A stretch of DNA of 64,000 bases, taken from assembly GCF_000372865.1 (NCBI RefSeq), contig NZ_KB889965.1:2120990-2184989 (forward strand). The letters are read 5' to 3'. The DNA is from Methylosarcina fibrata AML-C10. Its GTDB lineage: Bacteria; Pseudomonadota; Gammaproteobacteria; Methylococcales; Methylomonadaceae. Shown piece after piece: positions 48,675-58,695 of the stretch (its first letter is position 1; every line of letters begins with the position of its first letter). The translations under genes were made by a program, and so were the position numbers. A model generated the notes under the pieces. That model searched no databases and had not been told where the DNA came from. It saw nothing but the letters and a program-made list of their open reading frames with translations.

Positions 48675-51164
48675 CTAACGGCTTCTGCCGGCGACCAGCG
48701 TTTTAATGGAATCGGTTCTGAACTCGGTCTCCAGCCAATCGGCCGTCATCGGCGGACTAAAAAGATAGCCCTGCAAAAAATCGCATTGCCGATCGATCAG
48801 AAACGCCAGTTGTTCTTCCGTTTCCACGCCTTCCACGGTGACCTGCAATTTAAGCTCGTGCGCCAGAGCGATAATGCCCTGTACCAGGGTCATGCTGTTT
48901 CTGTTGTCGGGAATATCGGCAATAAAAGAACGGTCGATCTTGACCCGCTGAATCGGAAAGCGTCTGAGATAAGTCAGATTCGAATACCCGGTCCCGAAGT
49001 CATCGATGCTGATCTGCACTCCCAGGTCATGCAACTGCCGCAGCACGAGCAGCGCCCTATCGGGATCCTGCATGACCGCGGATTCGGTAATTTCCAGTTC
49101 CAGCAAGGAAGATTTCAGATGAGTTTCATCGAGTATTCTCCTGATGATGCCGAACAGATCGCCTTCCAGGAATTGCCGGGAAGACAGATTCACCGCGATA
49201 TGGGTAACCGGACCGTCGTTGTCCTGCCAGGACTTGGCCTGAAGACAGGCTTTACGCAGAACCCACTCGCCGATGGCCGCTATCAGACCGGTTTCCTCGG
49301 CCACGTCGATAAACCGATCCGGGTACACCAGGCCCCATTCGGAATGCTGCCAGCGCAGCAGCACTTCGACCCTGACGACATGGCCGTTCCTTGCATTGAT
49401 CTGCGGCTGGTAATAAAGCACCAGTTCGTTATTGGCCAGCGCCTGCCGCAAGCCTCTTTCCACGATCATCCGTTCGGTGGCTCTGGCCGTCATGTCCAGG
49501 GTATAAAACTGATAATTGTTCTTGCCCCGTTCCTTGGCCAGGTACATCGCGGTATCGGCGTTCATCAGCAGCATCTGGCTGTTTTCTCCGTCTTCCGGGA
49601 AAACACTGATGCCGATACTGGCGGTCACCACAATGTCGTTGTCTTCGATCGAAAAAGGCTGAGTGAGCGTATCGATCGTCTTTTGCGCAATCCGGGCGAT
49701 ATCCTCGATGGCCCCGATGTCGTTCAGCAGCACGATGAATTCGTCGCCGCCCAGGCGAGCCAGCGTGTCGTTGGCACGGACCAGGCTTTTCAGCCGATCA
49801 CTGACCGCCTGCAGCAGCAGATCGCCGACGCGGTGGCCGAGCGTATCGTTAATCAGTTTGAAGCGGTCCAGATCGAGAAACATCAGCGCAAACCGGGTCT
49901 TGTGGCGGCGCGCATTCGACCAGGCCTGAGCCATGCGATCTTCGAACTGAATCCGGTTGCAGAGGCCGGTCAAGGGGTCGTGATTGGCGACATAAAGGAG
50001 TTGCTGTTCGGCGTATTTACGGTCGGTAATGTCCTGAAACTGAAGAATGAAAAATTGCGGCTCATTAAGAGGACCGCGCACCAGGGAAGCGCTCAACAAG
50101 GTCCAGACCGCTTTGCCGATGTTTTTGTAAAAGCACTCCACCTCGATTTGAAACGACCGTAATTCGTGATTCATCAACTGACGCAGGTGGTGTTCAATTA
50201 CCGTATGATAAGTGCCGGCATGAATAAGGACCTGCAGGGAAGAAGCCAGCAATTCTTTCTCCGAATACCCGAATATGCCGCAAAGGGCGAGATTGACCTG
50301 CAAAAAACGTCCCTTCACGTCGATCAGGGCCATCCCGATGGAGGCATTGTCGAAGGCGTTACGAAAACATTCCTCGCTTTCCCGAAGCGCCCTTTCCATC
50401 TGCAGACGAGTGGTGACGTCCCGCAATATCAACACGGCGCCGAGCAAGATGCCGGCAGGGTCCCGAATCGGGGCAGTGCTCTCGTCGACAGGAATCTCCT
50501 CCCCGGTTTTGGCTACTAACAAGGCCGAGGTTCTGCAATCGGTGCTCTCGACGTTGTTCAGGACTTTTCTGACCGGATTGGCAATGGGACTCCGGTGCGT
50601 CTCCTCGATCAGAGTCAGCATATCGCCGATATCCGTTCCTTTAACTTCGTCGAATTGCCAGCCGGTCAGCTCTTCCGCCACCGGATTCATAAACCGGACC
50701 CTGGCATCGCCGTCCGTCGCGATCACGGCATCGCTAAGACAATGCAGCGTTTTGGCAAACCACTGTTCACTTTCCAGCAGCTTCTTTTCCATTTCGTGTT
50801 TGTACATCGCCACTTCGATGGTCGTGCGCAGTTCATCCGGACGGAACGGCTTGATCAGATAACCGTAAGCGCCGGTGACTTTTGCTCGCTCCAACGTGGC
50901 CACATCGCTGTAAGCGGTCAGAAAAACGATGGGGATATGCAGGGATTCGGTAATCGTCTGCGCGGCGCTGATGCCGTCCATGCTGCCCTTGAGAATGATG
51001 TCCATCAGGACCAACTGAGGCCGGTTCTCCGTTGCCTGGATAATGGCCTGTTCTCCGGAATAGGCGGTCCCTACCACATCGTACCCGAATCCCTCCAGGT
51101 GCTGGCGAATGTCCATCGCGACAATGCCTTCGTCTTCAACAATCAGGATTTTATTGGCCGACAT
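48675..51164 (-). CDS. Response regulator with PAS, GGDEF and EAL domains
   Basis: 829 aa. A receiver domain (about 1-120: KILIVEDEG, VLMDIILKG with the phospho-Asp, FLTAYSD, and Lys in LIKPF), two PAS domains (about 135-385), a GGDEF domain (about 400-560, LARLGGDEFIVLL) and an EAL domain (about 575-829). The EAL motif reads EVLLRW, keeping the catalytic Glu; IDDFGTGYSNL and VEGVETEEQL are intact. Both c-di-GMP synthesis and breakdown are possible. The ATG at 51164 follows GAGG; an upstream ATG at 51200 overlaps the kinase gene. The kinase just upstream is the likely phosphodonor. Confidence 0.93.
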   Translation of the reverse strand: MSANKILIVEDEGIVAMDIRQHLEGFGYDVVGTAYSGEQAIIQATENRPQLVLMDIILKGSMDGISAAQTITESLHIPIVFLTAYSDVATLERAKVTGAYGYLIKPFRPDELRTTIEVAMYKHEMEKKLLESEQWFAKTLHCLSDAVIATDGDARVRFMNPVAEELTGWQFDEVKGTDIGDMLTLIEETHRSPIANPVRKVLNNVESTDCRTSALLVAKTGEEIPVDESTAPIRDPAGILLGAVLILRDVTTRLQMERALRESEECFRNAFDNASIGMALIDVKGRFLQVNLALCGIFGYSEKELLASSLQVLIHAGTYHTVIEHHLRQLMNHELRSFQIEVECFYKNIGKAVWTLLSASLVRGPLNEPQFFILQFQDITDRKYAEQQLLYVANHDPLTGLCNRIQFEDRMAQAWSNARRHKTRFALMFLDLDRFKLINDTLGHRVGDLLLQAVSDRLKSLVRANDTLARLGGDEFIVLLNDIGAIEDIARIAQKTIDTLTQPFSIEDNDIVVTASIGISVFPEDGENSQMLLMNADTAMYLAKERGKNNYQFYTLDMTARATERMIVERGLRQALANNELVLYYQPQINARNGHVVRVEVLLRWQHSEWGLVYPDRFIDVAEETGLIAAIGEWVLRKACLQAKSWQDNDGPVTHIAVNLSSRQFLEGDLFGIIRRILDETHLKSSLLELEITESAVMQDPDRALLVLRQLHDLGVQISIDDFGTGYSNLTYLRRFPIQRVKIDRSFIADIPDNRNSMTLVQGIIALAHELKLQVTVEGVETEEQLAFLIDRQCDFLQGYLFSPPMTADWLETEFRTDSIKTLVAGRSR

Positions 51165-51177
51165 GCCGCACCTCAAT

Positions 51178-53493
51178 TCAGTGTCCGGAGTTTTCGTCAA
51201 AGCGAATGGTGAAGATCGAACCGTGGTTGCGATCCAGCGTAATGTGCCCCAAAAGCTGATTGGTCAGAGTCGTGACCAATTGCAAACCGAGCGAAGAGGA
51301 TTGTTTGAAATCCAGACCGGGCGGAAATCCGATGCCGTTATCGGCAACTTCGAGAACATACTCGTTTTGATCGTGCCGGAAAGCAATGTCGATCCGGCCC
51401 GGCCGGTTGTCCGGAAACGCGTGTTTCAGCGCATTGGACAAGAGTTCATTGATAATGAGTCCACATGGAATCGCGGTATCGACGTCGAGAAAGACGTCCT
51501 CGATCTGCAGGCCGACCCGGATTCTTGCCGAGGAATCGCCGTGGCCGAACATCAGATAGTCGACCAGGCTGTGCACGTATGCTTTAAAGTCGATCCGGGT
51601 CAAATCCTTCGACTGGTACAGTTTCTCGTGCAGCAGCGCCATGGATTTGACCCGGTCGGCGCTTTGCTGGAGCAAGTCACGGGCCAGGTCGTGTTTTACG
51701 TTCCTGGCCTGGAGATTGATCATGCTGGAGACGACTTGCAGGTTGTTCTTGACCCTGTGATAGACTTCTTTCAACAGAATTTCTTTCTCGTTGACCGCTT
51801 GTTTCAGTTTGTCGTTGGCGACCATCCTTTCGGTGATATCGATGATGGAGCTGAGCACGATCAGACCGTTTTCGTCATCGATGAGACCGAGCCCTATTTC
51901 CACGGGAAACTCGCTGCCATCCTTGCGCCGCGCGTAAAGATCGCGGCCGGCTCCCATCGGTCTGGACCGCGGTTCGGCAAAAAAGTTTTGACGATAGCCC
52001 GCATGCTCTTCCCGAAAGCGCTCCGGCACCAGAATCTCCACAGACTGACCGATCAACTCGAAGCGCGAATAGCCGAAAGAGCGTTCCGTTTGCAGATTGA
52101 CCATCAGGATGATGCCCGACTCATTGACCATGACAATGGCATTCGGTGCGGCTTCCACCGCCTGCCGGAAGCGATGCTCGAGCTGTTTGTGCCGGCTGAT
52201 GTCGACGATGGAACCGAGCACCAGCGTTTCTTCGTGTTCCTCAATGAGGCTCAGGCTGATCTCCACCGGAAACTCGGTGCCGTCCTTGCGTAAACCGTAA
52301 AGATCGCGGCCGGCGCCCATCGGTCTGGACACGGGCATGGCCGCATAAGCCTGACGGAAATCGACATGCGGCGTGCGAAAACGCTCCGGCAGCAATAACT
52401 CTACCGGCTGGCCGACCAATTCATCGCGTGAATATCCGAAAGACGCCTCCGTTTGCGCATTGACCATCAAAATGATTCCCGTTTCGTTAATCATAACCAG
52501 AGCGCTCGGCGAAAATTCCACTACTTGCCGGAATCGGTGTTCCAGTAGTTTATGCTCGGTAATATCTTGATGGACTACGAGGATGCCGGCAAGTTCCTGC
52601 TCGGGGAACGGCATGACCTTGCCGGCAAACCATTGCGGCACAGTCCGGGCATTTCGATCCTGATACGCCAACGAAAAACCGCTTTTTTCACCGCTTATTA
52701 CCGCTCGCATGCCTTCCACAAAAGCCTCTCCGCCCCGGTCCTGAATCCGGCCCCGTTCGAGAAGCTCCCAATAGTTTTGCCCGATCTTGGCCCCTGGGTA
52801 ACCGCCGTCCTGTTCGTGCGCCTGCCACGGCCTGTTCGTGCCCAGGATACGGCCGTTTTTATCGAGAACGCAGAATTGGAGCGGCAAGGCATCAAGAATG
52901 GCTCGAGCAAACCGCAAAGAATGGTGCAATGCGGCTTGTTCGGTTAAAGGCGGCAGAGGTTTCTCTTCGCCAACTTCGCTCCGGGCTTCGTCCCGCTCGT
53001 TCGCCCGGCGCCGAAGATCGAGGACGGACGCCGTCTGACGAGCCAGCAGTCTGAGCGCTTCAAGCTGCTCGGGAAGCAATTGCCGCGGTATTTTATCGAG
53101 CACGCACAGCGTGCCCAGAGCTTCGCCGGTTGCTGCCCGGACCGGAACTCCGGCATAGAAACGGATCCAGGGATCCGAAGCCACCAGGGGATGATCCGCA
53201 AAACGGGCGTCCTGACGGGCGTCGGCAACCGTTATGAGATCGTGCTGCTGAATGGTATACGTGCCGAATCCGCCGTTTCTCGGATGCTCTTCAAGACCGA
53301 TGCCTTTTTTGGCTTTATACCATTCCCGGTTCCGATCGATCAGAGTAAACATCGCAATCGGCACGGCGCAGACCATGGCGGCCAGCGAGACCGTGTCGTC
53401 GAAGACCTGTTCGGGAGGCGTATCGAGGATCCGGTATTCATGAAGTTTCCGTATCCGGTCATCGTCGTTCGACGGCGTTTGCATGCGTGTCAT
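51178..53493 (-). CDS. GAF/PAS sensor histidine kinase (HisKA_2 type)
   Basis: 771 aa. An N-terminal GAF domain (about 15-170, NREWYKAKKGIGLEEHPRN), three PAS domains (about 195-565, two nearly repeated: PVELLLPERFRTPHVDFRQAY and SVEILVPERFREEHAGYRQNF), and a HisKA_2 dimerisation helix with phospho-His in LKEVYHRVKNNLQVVSSMI. The ATPase domain follows (NELLSNALKHAF, DNGIGFP, GLQLV). No transmembrane segment, so it is a cytoplasmic sensor. It ends 13 nt before the REC-GGDEF-EAL start. Confidence 0.93.
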   Translation of the reverse strand: MTRMQTPSNDDDRIRKLHEYRILDTPPEQVFDDTVSLAAMVCAVPIAMFTLIDRNREWYKAKKGIGLEEHPRNGGFGTYTIQQHDLITVADARQDARFADHPLVASDPWIRFYAGVPVRAATGEALGTLCVLDKIPRQLLPEQLEALRLLARQTASVLDLRRRANERDEARSEVGEEKPLPPLTEQAALHHSLRFARAILDALPLQFCVLDKNGRILGTNRPWQAHEQDGGYPGAKIGQNYWELLERGRIQDRGGEAFVEGMRAVISGEKSGFSLAYQDRNARTVPQWFAGKVMPFPEQELAGILVVHQDITEHKLLEHRFRQVVEFSPSALVMINETGIILMVNAQTEASFGYSRDELVGQPVELLLPERFRTPHVDFRQAYAAMPVSRPMGAGRDLYGLRKDGTEFPVEISLSLIEEHEETLVLGSIVDISRHKQLEHRFRQAVEAAPNAIVMVNESGIILMVNLQTERSFGYSRFELIGQSVEILVPERFREEHAGYRQNFFAEPRSRPMGAGRDLYARRKDGSEFPVEIGLGLIDDENGLIVLSSIIDITERMVANDKLKQAVNEKEILLKEVYHRVKNNLQVVSSMINLQARNVKHDLARDLLQQSADRVKSMALLHEKLYQSKDLTRIDFKAYVHSLVDYLMFGHGDSSARIRVGLQIEDVFLDVDTAIPCGLIINELLSNALKHAFPDNRPGRIDIAFRHDQNEYVLEVADNGIGFPPGLDFKQSSSLGLQLVTTLTNQLLGHITLDRNHGSIFTIRFDENSGH

Positions 53494-53901
53494 CTGGCCT
53501 CCTCATCCTGAACATCGTTTTATCGTTACGAAAAACCCTATGTTTATGACCCGGTAAAGTCCTTTCGTTTCCAACAGTAAGTCACATTTGGAATCGAACG
53601 GACAAGGAGCCCAGAACACAAGAATCCGGGGCCGGCCTACGGACGTTTTCAAACTTATATCATGAGTGGCCTTGTCTGTTCAATTTCTTTACAGACTTAA
53701 GTGCCCATAGCATCAAGAAAAAACGGCCGGACGATCGTTACAATTGTCGCAGCAATTTAACAATCGGCCGATAGGATATGATAAAGTCAGAAGAATGGCT
53801 TTCATTATGCCGGAGCCGCGTACGAATGATTGTAGTATCGGCCCAGACGGCCGGAACGCCGAAGTTTCGCTTTAAAATTCACGCTTACTCAAGAACGAAA
53901 G
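53494..53901. other. Intergenic region between divergent genes
   Basis: About 400 bp between the kinase and the MaoC-like gene. It is AT-rich in part and presumably holds both promoters. No gene was recognised. Confidence 0.4.
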
Positions 53902-54831
53902 ATGAAAGAGCGCCCGTTTGTTTTCGACCAAATTCACATTGAAGTAGCCCGCCATGCTTCCGACGACTTCAACTTGTTTCACGACAAGCACAAATGGCTT
54001 CAGATTACCCATAACCCTTTTAAAGGCCCGATCGTTTTGGGCTATCAACTCAATACCCTGATCGAGTATCAAATGCGGCTGTATCGGGAAGCGCATCATG
54101 AAGACAAGGTCATTACCGAAAACAATCTGCGTTTCAGCAATTACCAGATTACCTTCGTCAATGCGGTGCGCCCGCGCGTTCCGGTTTATCTCGGAATCAA
54201 GAAGACCCTGATCCAGACCATTCCCGAACTGACGCTCGGAAACCGCATCGCTCTGAAGTCGGAAGGCAAAACCGTGCTGCTGGGATTCAAAAAGGAAACG
54301 CAATCGCCGCTGTTTCTGGCCGAGACCAAACTCGACGACTTGCCCGACCTCAATGAAATTCCCGATCGAACCATCGTGCCGGGCACCGATTTTTTTCTCA
54401 AACGAAAATTCATGAACAACGGCTCGGTCAAAAACTTTCTCTCCGGATCTCTGGCCGAGCAATCCGACTATTTCGACGAATTAACCCATGTCGCCAATTA
54501 CCCCGAAATTTTTCCTTGCAGCCTCACCTCCGGCGCCCTGCTGGAAAAAGCGCAACTGGAAAATCATGATTTCAAGCTCAATCCCATGGTTTACACCTCT
54601 CACGAAATTTCCGTCGACCGGCATTATTTAAGATGGCTTAGAAACAACGACAAATTGCACATTCTGGTCAGGCAGCTTCCGGAGTCCCAGGACAACACGT
54701 TAAAGCAGACCGCCATCAAATTGAGAACGTATCACTGTTACGGTTTGCTGCAGAACAATGAAGTCTTGTTCAGACTGACGATGAACTTGGCTCCGTTGGA
54801 GCAGATACTGGAAAATCTGAGCCAAAAATAA
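53902..54831 (+). CDS. MaoC/hotdog-like protein of unknown substrate
   Basis: 309 aa. The segment RHASDDFNLFHDKHKW, followed by FKGPIVLGYQLNTLIEYQ, has the layout of the MaoC hydratase catalytic motif (Asp-x-Asn...His and a Gly-rich helix start). A second, weaker hotdog-like half follows from about residue 170. The catalytic identity is unproven; a fatty acyl or polyketide thioester role is possible. Monocistronic, with a terminator 53 bp downstream. Confidence 0.6.
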   Translation: MKERPFVFDQIHIEVARHASDDFNLFHDKHKWLQITHNPFKGPIVLGYQLNTLIEYQMRLYREAHHEDKVITENNLRFSNYQITFVNAVRPRVPVYLGIKKTLIQTIPELTLGNRIALKSEGKTVLLGFKKETQSPLFLAETKLDDLPDLNEIPDRTIVPGTDFFLKRKFMNNGSVKNFLSGSLAEQSDYFDELTHVANYPEIFPCSLTSGALLEKAQLENHDFKLNPMVYTSHEISVDRHYLRWLRNNDKLHILVRQLPESQDNTLKQTAIKLRTYHCYGLLQNNEVLFRLTMNLAPLEQILENLSQK

Positions 54832-54884
54832 GCGAAGCTCTGCCTGGCATATTGCCCAACGGTAAGGCGGGATTGAAATCCAAG

Positions 54885-54905
54885 GCACCGGATTGGTGCT
54901 TTTTT
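54885..54905 (+). terminator. Terminator of the MaoC-like gene
   Basis: GCACC, a 5-nt loop, GGTGC and six T residues. Short but well placed. Confidence 0.75.
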
Positions 54906-55061
54906 ACAGAATACGGCTTTCCGGAAAGAAATTAAAGACCACTTTCTCCTCGCCGAGATCAGCCGGCACAAATCGGATACAGCCATGGCACAATTAATGC
55001 TATATTTTGAGTGTCGAGTTATTTTTCGACAGGATTCCCTTTCCTGAGCTAGGAGAAAATT

Positions 55062-55208
55062 ATGGCTGCTCTCGTATTTTGCATTTTATTTCTGGTACTG
55101 GCCATGCATTCGCACGGTTCTGCGTCCATCGGTGCCATTCGCCGCAGTGTGGGAGCGGCAAAGCACGATCGAATGCGCTCCGATCGCGATGAAAGCCGGT
55201 TCCGCTGA
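55062..55208 (+). CDS. Possible 48-aa exported peptide or gene remnant
   Basis: ATG preceded by AGGAG at 6-bp spacing; begins MAALVFCILFLVLAMHSHGS, a signal-like segment, and ends in a charged tail. The second half overlaps sequence related to the nearby GTGGGAGCGGC palindrome, so this may be the 5' stub of a disrupted gene. Confidence 0.3.
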   Translation: MAALVFCILFLVLAMHSHGSASIGAIRRSVGAAKHDRMRSDRDESRFR

Positions 55209-55256
55209 TCGAGTTGAAACAGAATGCAACCGAGACTGTGAAAGTATTCATGTGGG

Positions 55257-55303
55257 GTGGGAGCGGCTTTAGCCGCGATGATCGCGGCTAAAGCCGCTCC
55301 CAC
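55257..55303. repeat. 47-nt near-perfect palindrome
   Basis: Two 23-nt arms (GTGGGAGCGGCTTTAGCCGC plus GAT, and its reverse complement) around a single G. It resembles REP-type intergenic palindromes; part of the arm (GTGGGAGCGGC) recurs at about 55150. Confidence 0.85.
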
Positions 55304-55716
55304 ACATTAAGGATCCATCACTTGAAGAACCCATAAAAGTTTTTTAGAAAATTTCCGGAATACTTTCACAGCCTCAACCGCCATCCGGATGCAAACTCTC
55401 GGACTTGTCCGATTTGGGAAAAGGCAAGCCTGGCGCTTCCGGATTGTTTCGTTTTCAGCCCGTCAACGGTTTTACCGTTTACAGGATTGCTTTCAACTTC
55501 GAGAATCTCTTGCGCTACTTAGCGAACAAATAGCGGTGAAATTCAAATGGTTTTTCGGATGGTGCTTCACAATGAATCGATAACGAGAAAAATCAAAATC
55601 GGGTCCGTTTCTTTATCCGTTGCCTGCCGGTAGGCGAACGCCGGCATTTCGGATACACTCTTAACCGGACAGAGTGAGGTATAATCAATTTCATTGCACG
55701 AAATGGGTGACGGCGG

Positions 55717-56952
55717 ATGCTCGATCAAACCTTATCCATCATTTTAGCCGGAGGCGCAGGTTCGCGGCTCCACCCTCTGACGGTGGAAAGAGCCAAGCCG
55801 GCGGTGCCGTTCGGCGGCAAATACCGCATCATCGACTTCACTCTGACCAACTGCCTGCACTCCGGATTGCGCCGAATTCTGGTGCTGACGCAATACAAGT
55901 CGCACTCGCTGCAAAAGCACCTTCGCGACGGCTGGTCCATCTTCAATCCGGAACTGTCGGAATTCATCACCCCCGTTCCACCCCAGATGAGAACCGGAGA
56001 CTCCTGGTACGCAGGCACGGCCGACGCCATTCTGCAAAACCTCTATCTGCTCGAACGCAGCAATGCCCGATACGTATTGATTCTGGCGGGCGACCATATT
56101 TACCGTATGGACTACGCCGCTCTGCTTAATTTTCATCGGGACAGGGGCGCGAAGCTGACCATCGCCTGCATGAAAGTGCCTCTCGCCGAAGCCGGCGCTT
56201 TCGGCATCCTGGCGATGGATGAAGCGCAACGCATCCGCAGTTTTCAGGAAAAGCCCGACAATCCTCGCCCGTTGGCGGACGATCCGCAGCATGCGCTGGC
56301 CTCGATGGGCATTTACGTCTTCGACATGGCCCTGCTCTGCCGAGCCTTGCGCGTCGATCACAATCTCGCCGGCTCGCATCACGATTTCGGCAAAGACATT
56401 ATTCCGAAACTCATCGAGCAACAACAGCGCGTTTATGGGTATCCGTTCGGCGGAAAAACGGGACGGGTCACGCCGGACGGATATTGGCGGGACGTCGGCA
56501 CTCTGGATTCGTACTACGCAACCAATATGGACCTTCTTTCCCCGCTGCCGCCGATGAATCTGTATCAACCGGACTGGTCCATCCGCACCTATCACGGCCA
56601 GCATCCGCCGGCGCGCATGGTTCCCGGACCTTCCGGACAGGACGGGCAACTGATCAACTCGCTGCTCTGCGGCGGCTCGATCATTTCAGGCGGCACGGTC
56701 CGGCATTCCATCCTGTCCTCGCAGGTCCGGGTGGACGAAAACGCCATGGTGGAAGATTCGATTCTGTTCGAAGGCGTGCACGTCGGTGCAGGAGCGCGCC
56801 TGCACCGCTGCATCGTCGACAAGCACGTCAACGTTCCGCCCGGCGAGCAGATCGGCATGCATAGGGACCGTGATACCGTCCGCTTTACCGTCTCCGAGGG
56901 AGGAATTACCGTGGTGCCGAAAGGTTACCGTTTCTTGTCCGGACCGGCCTGA
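55717..56952 (+). CDS. glgC: Glucose-1-phosphate adenylyltransferase
   Basis: 411 aa. GlgC makes ADP-glucose for glycogen synthesis. The N-terminal nucleotidyltransferase motif LAGGAGSRLHPLTVERAKPAVPFGG, IIDFTLTNCLHSG, and DHIYRMDY are conserved; YWRDVGTLDSYY is the active-site segment. The C-terminus is a left-handed beta-helix (ISGGTVRHSILSSQVRVDENA). Slightly shorter than E. coli GlgC (431). Convergent with the desaturase-family gene. Type I methanotrophs store glycogen, consistent with this gene. Confidence 0.96.
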   Translation: MLDQTLSIILAGGAGSRLHPLTVERAKPAVPFGGKYRIIDFTLTNCLHSGLRRILVLTQYKSHSLQKHLRDGWSIFNPELSEFITPVPPQMRTGDSWYAGTADAILQNLYLLERSNARYVLILAGDHIYRMDYAALLNFHRDRGAKLTIACMKVPLAEAGAFGILAMDEAQRIRSFQEKPDNPRPLADDPQHALASMGIYVFDMALLCRALRVDHNLAGSHHDFGKDIIPKLIEQQQRVYGYPFGGKTGRVTPDGYWRDVGTLDSYYATNMDLLSPLPPMNLYQPDWSIRTYHGQHPPARMVPGPSGQDGQLINSLLCGGSIISGGTVRHSILSSQVRVDENAMVEDSILFEGVHVGAGARLHRCIVDKHVNVPPGEQIGMHRDRDTVRFTVSEGGITVVPKGYRFLSGPA

Positions 56953-57052
56953 GCCATCAGGAAAACGCGTTCGAATTCTGCCCTTTGCTCAGGCCGGCGG
57001 CCCGTCAGGGATGGCAGACGTTCAAGCCCGGACGGGACCGCCGCTGTCGTCA

Positions 57053-58075
57053 TCAATACCGGAAACCGGCCCCGCACGGACAGGCCGATTCCGTGTTTTT
57101 CCGCCTATGCCTTTGCGCCTTCTCGGTACCGATGAGCCTGCCGATTTCTCTTTCCGCCTCGAACCAGTCGGCCATATCGTTACCGGGCACAAATCCACGA
57201 CTTATGGCTTTGTAATAGGCGGCCTCGGCAATCATTGTCCGTACGTCCAGCCCGGGCAAATACGGCGCCGGAGTTTCCTTGGGCACCGGCGTAAAACCGA
57301 GCAGCAACTGGCTGATGAAATCCGGCCCCGGATTGTTTTTGATGCCGACGGCGACCGGTTCGAGCTCCGCCAGCGTACTGAACAACCGGTCCCACATCGA
57401 TAACACCAAGCCGTAATTCCGGTCGTGCTCGTGGCGCTGCACGGAATGATGCACGCGGTGCAGATAGGGCACGATCATCAGGCGTTTCAACAGATGTTCG
57501 CCGGGAAAGCCGATGTTGGCGTGATGGAACATGACGAAAAAAGTCATGATGCTCTCGACGATCAGCACGAGCATCTTGTCCACACCCAGAGCAATGATAT
57601 AAACCGCTTTAATCAAGCTAGTCAACAACTGCTCGAGAAGATGCGTCCGAAACGCCGTCGATACGTTCATCTCCAGATCGCTGTGATGAACTCGGTGGAA
57701 CATCCATAAGGCTTCGAACTTGTGGCAGGCTCTATGCCAGAGATAAAGCGTCAGATCGAGACCCAAGAAGACCAGAACGCCCTTCACGATCGGGCTGGAC
57801 ACGGAATTGAGCAAGCCGCGGCCTGAAAAGCGGTCGGCCACTATCCATAAAGAAAGTGCCGACAACACCGAAAGCAGGGCGCTGTTCGTCAAGAACAAAC
57901 CCATATTGGTCCCGAACGACTGACGCCTTAGCGCCGGTTGAGACGCGAGTTTGGGAAAACGGCCTTCAAGCGACGAAAACATGACAAACAACATCAAAAG
58001 AATCAGGGCCGCCACTTCATCGGCCGTCATTCTCGCCCACGGCAATGTGAACAGAAGCATGTAATTTTCGTACAT
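57053..58075 (-). CDS. Fatty acid hydroxylase/sterol desaturase superfamily membrane protein
   Basis: 340 aa with several membrane helices. The di-iron histidine boxes are WHRACHKFEALWMFHRVHHSD (HxxxH and HxxHH), FHHANIGF and LHRVHHSVQRHEHDRNYG. Members oxidise sterols, carotenoids or fatty acids. Some methanotrophs synthesise sterols, but no sterol genes are nearby and the substrate is unknown. Confidence 0.88.
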   Translation of the reverse strand: MYENYMLLFTLPWARMTADEVAALILLMLFVMFSSLEGRFPKLASQPALRRQSFGTNMGLFLTNSALLSVLSALSLWIVADRFSGRGLLNSVSSPIVKGVLVFLGLDLTLYLWHRACHKFEALWMFHRVHHSDLEMNVSTAFRTHLLEQLLTSLIKAVYIIALGVDKMLVLIVESIMTFFVMFHHANIGFPGEHLLKRLMIVPYLHRVHHSVQRHEHDRNYGLVLSMWDRLFSTLAELEPVAVGIKNNPGPDFISQLLLGFTPVPKETPAPYLPGLDVRTMIAEAAYYKAISRGFVPGNDMADWFEAEREIGRLIGTEKAQRHRRKNTESACPCGAGFRY

Positions 58076-58695
58076 AACTGATTTTCCTGAATAAAATTAA
58101 ATAAGGTGATAACCGTTTCGGTTAAATAATCATGAAATTTAGACATGCGATATTTCGAAAATTCAACACAGGTTATGGAATACCGACTGATTTCATTCCG
58201 GTGACTTCGACTTCATACTATATAAATTCGAGCTTTTAATGAAACGATCATTTTTGATTTGAATATCTTGATTATAGATATATTTTTTCGGATTGTGCGG
58301 CCGAGCCCTGCCGGGAACCGGGCGGAATACCAAGGATGGCCGGATCAGGTGCCGCTAAGGGCCTGTTGCGGAGTCCTGTTCATGCTTCGGAAAAATCCGA
58401 AGGAAAAGAGAAGATAAGAGGAAAAAAGAAATTGGGTAGGCCGAATTAGCGAAGCGCCTCCGGCTCCGGGGTGGATGCGCTCCGCTTATTCACCCGGCAT
58501 GACATAAGCCACAAGAAGAAGGGAACGCATAGGATGTACCGACAAAGGAGGCACACTGGCGCCCTTCACGGCCGGCACGTTCCATAGAATATTTTCACGG
58601 CAACGGCATCGACTCAAGCCAAGCCGTATTTTACGAATCGCTCGCTTTTTGCCCGGATTGATTCGATCTTTAATCCAAATCCTCGAAGCCAGCGG
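58076..58695. other. 620-bp intergenic region
   Basis: No gene was recognised. The left part (58076-58280) is AT-rich, the promoter side of the desaturase-family gene. At about 58436-58500, GGTAGGCCGAATTAGCGAAGCG and CGCTCCGCTTATTCACCC look like a degenerate intergenic palindrome. Confidence 0.45.

Larger units (their letters stand above)
54906..55716. other. 811-bp intergenic region upstream of glgC
   Basis: Contains one possible 48-codon frame (55062-55208) and a long palindrome (55257-55303). The remainder shows no gene. TATAAT at 55680-55685 could be the -10 box of glgC, but its -35 partner is unclear. Confidence 0.5.
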
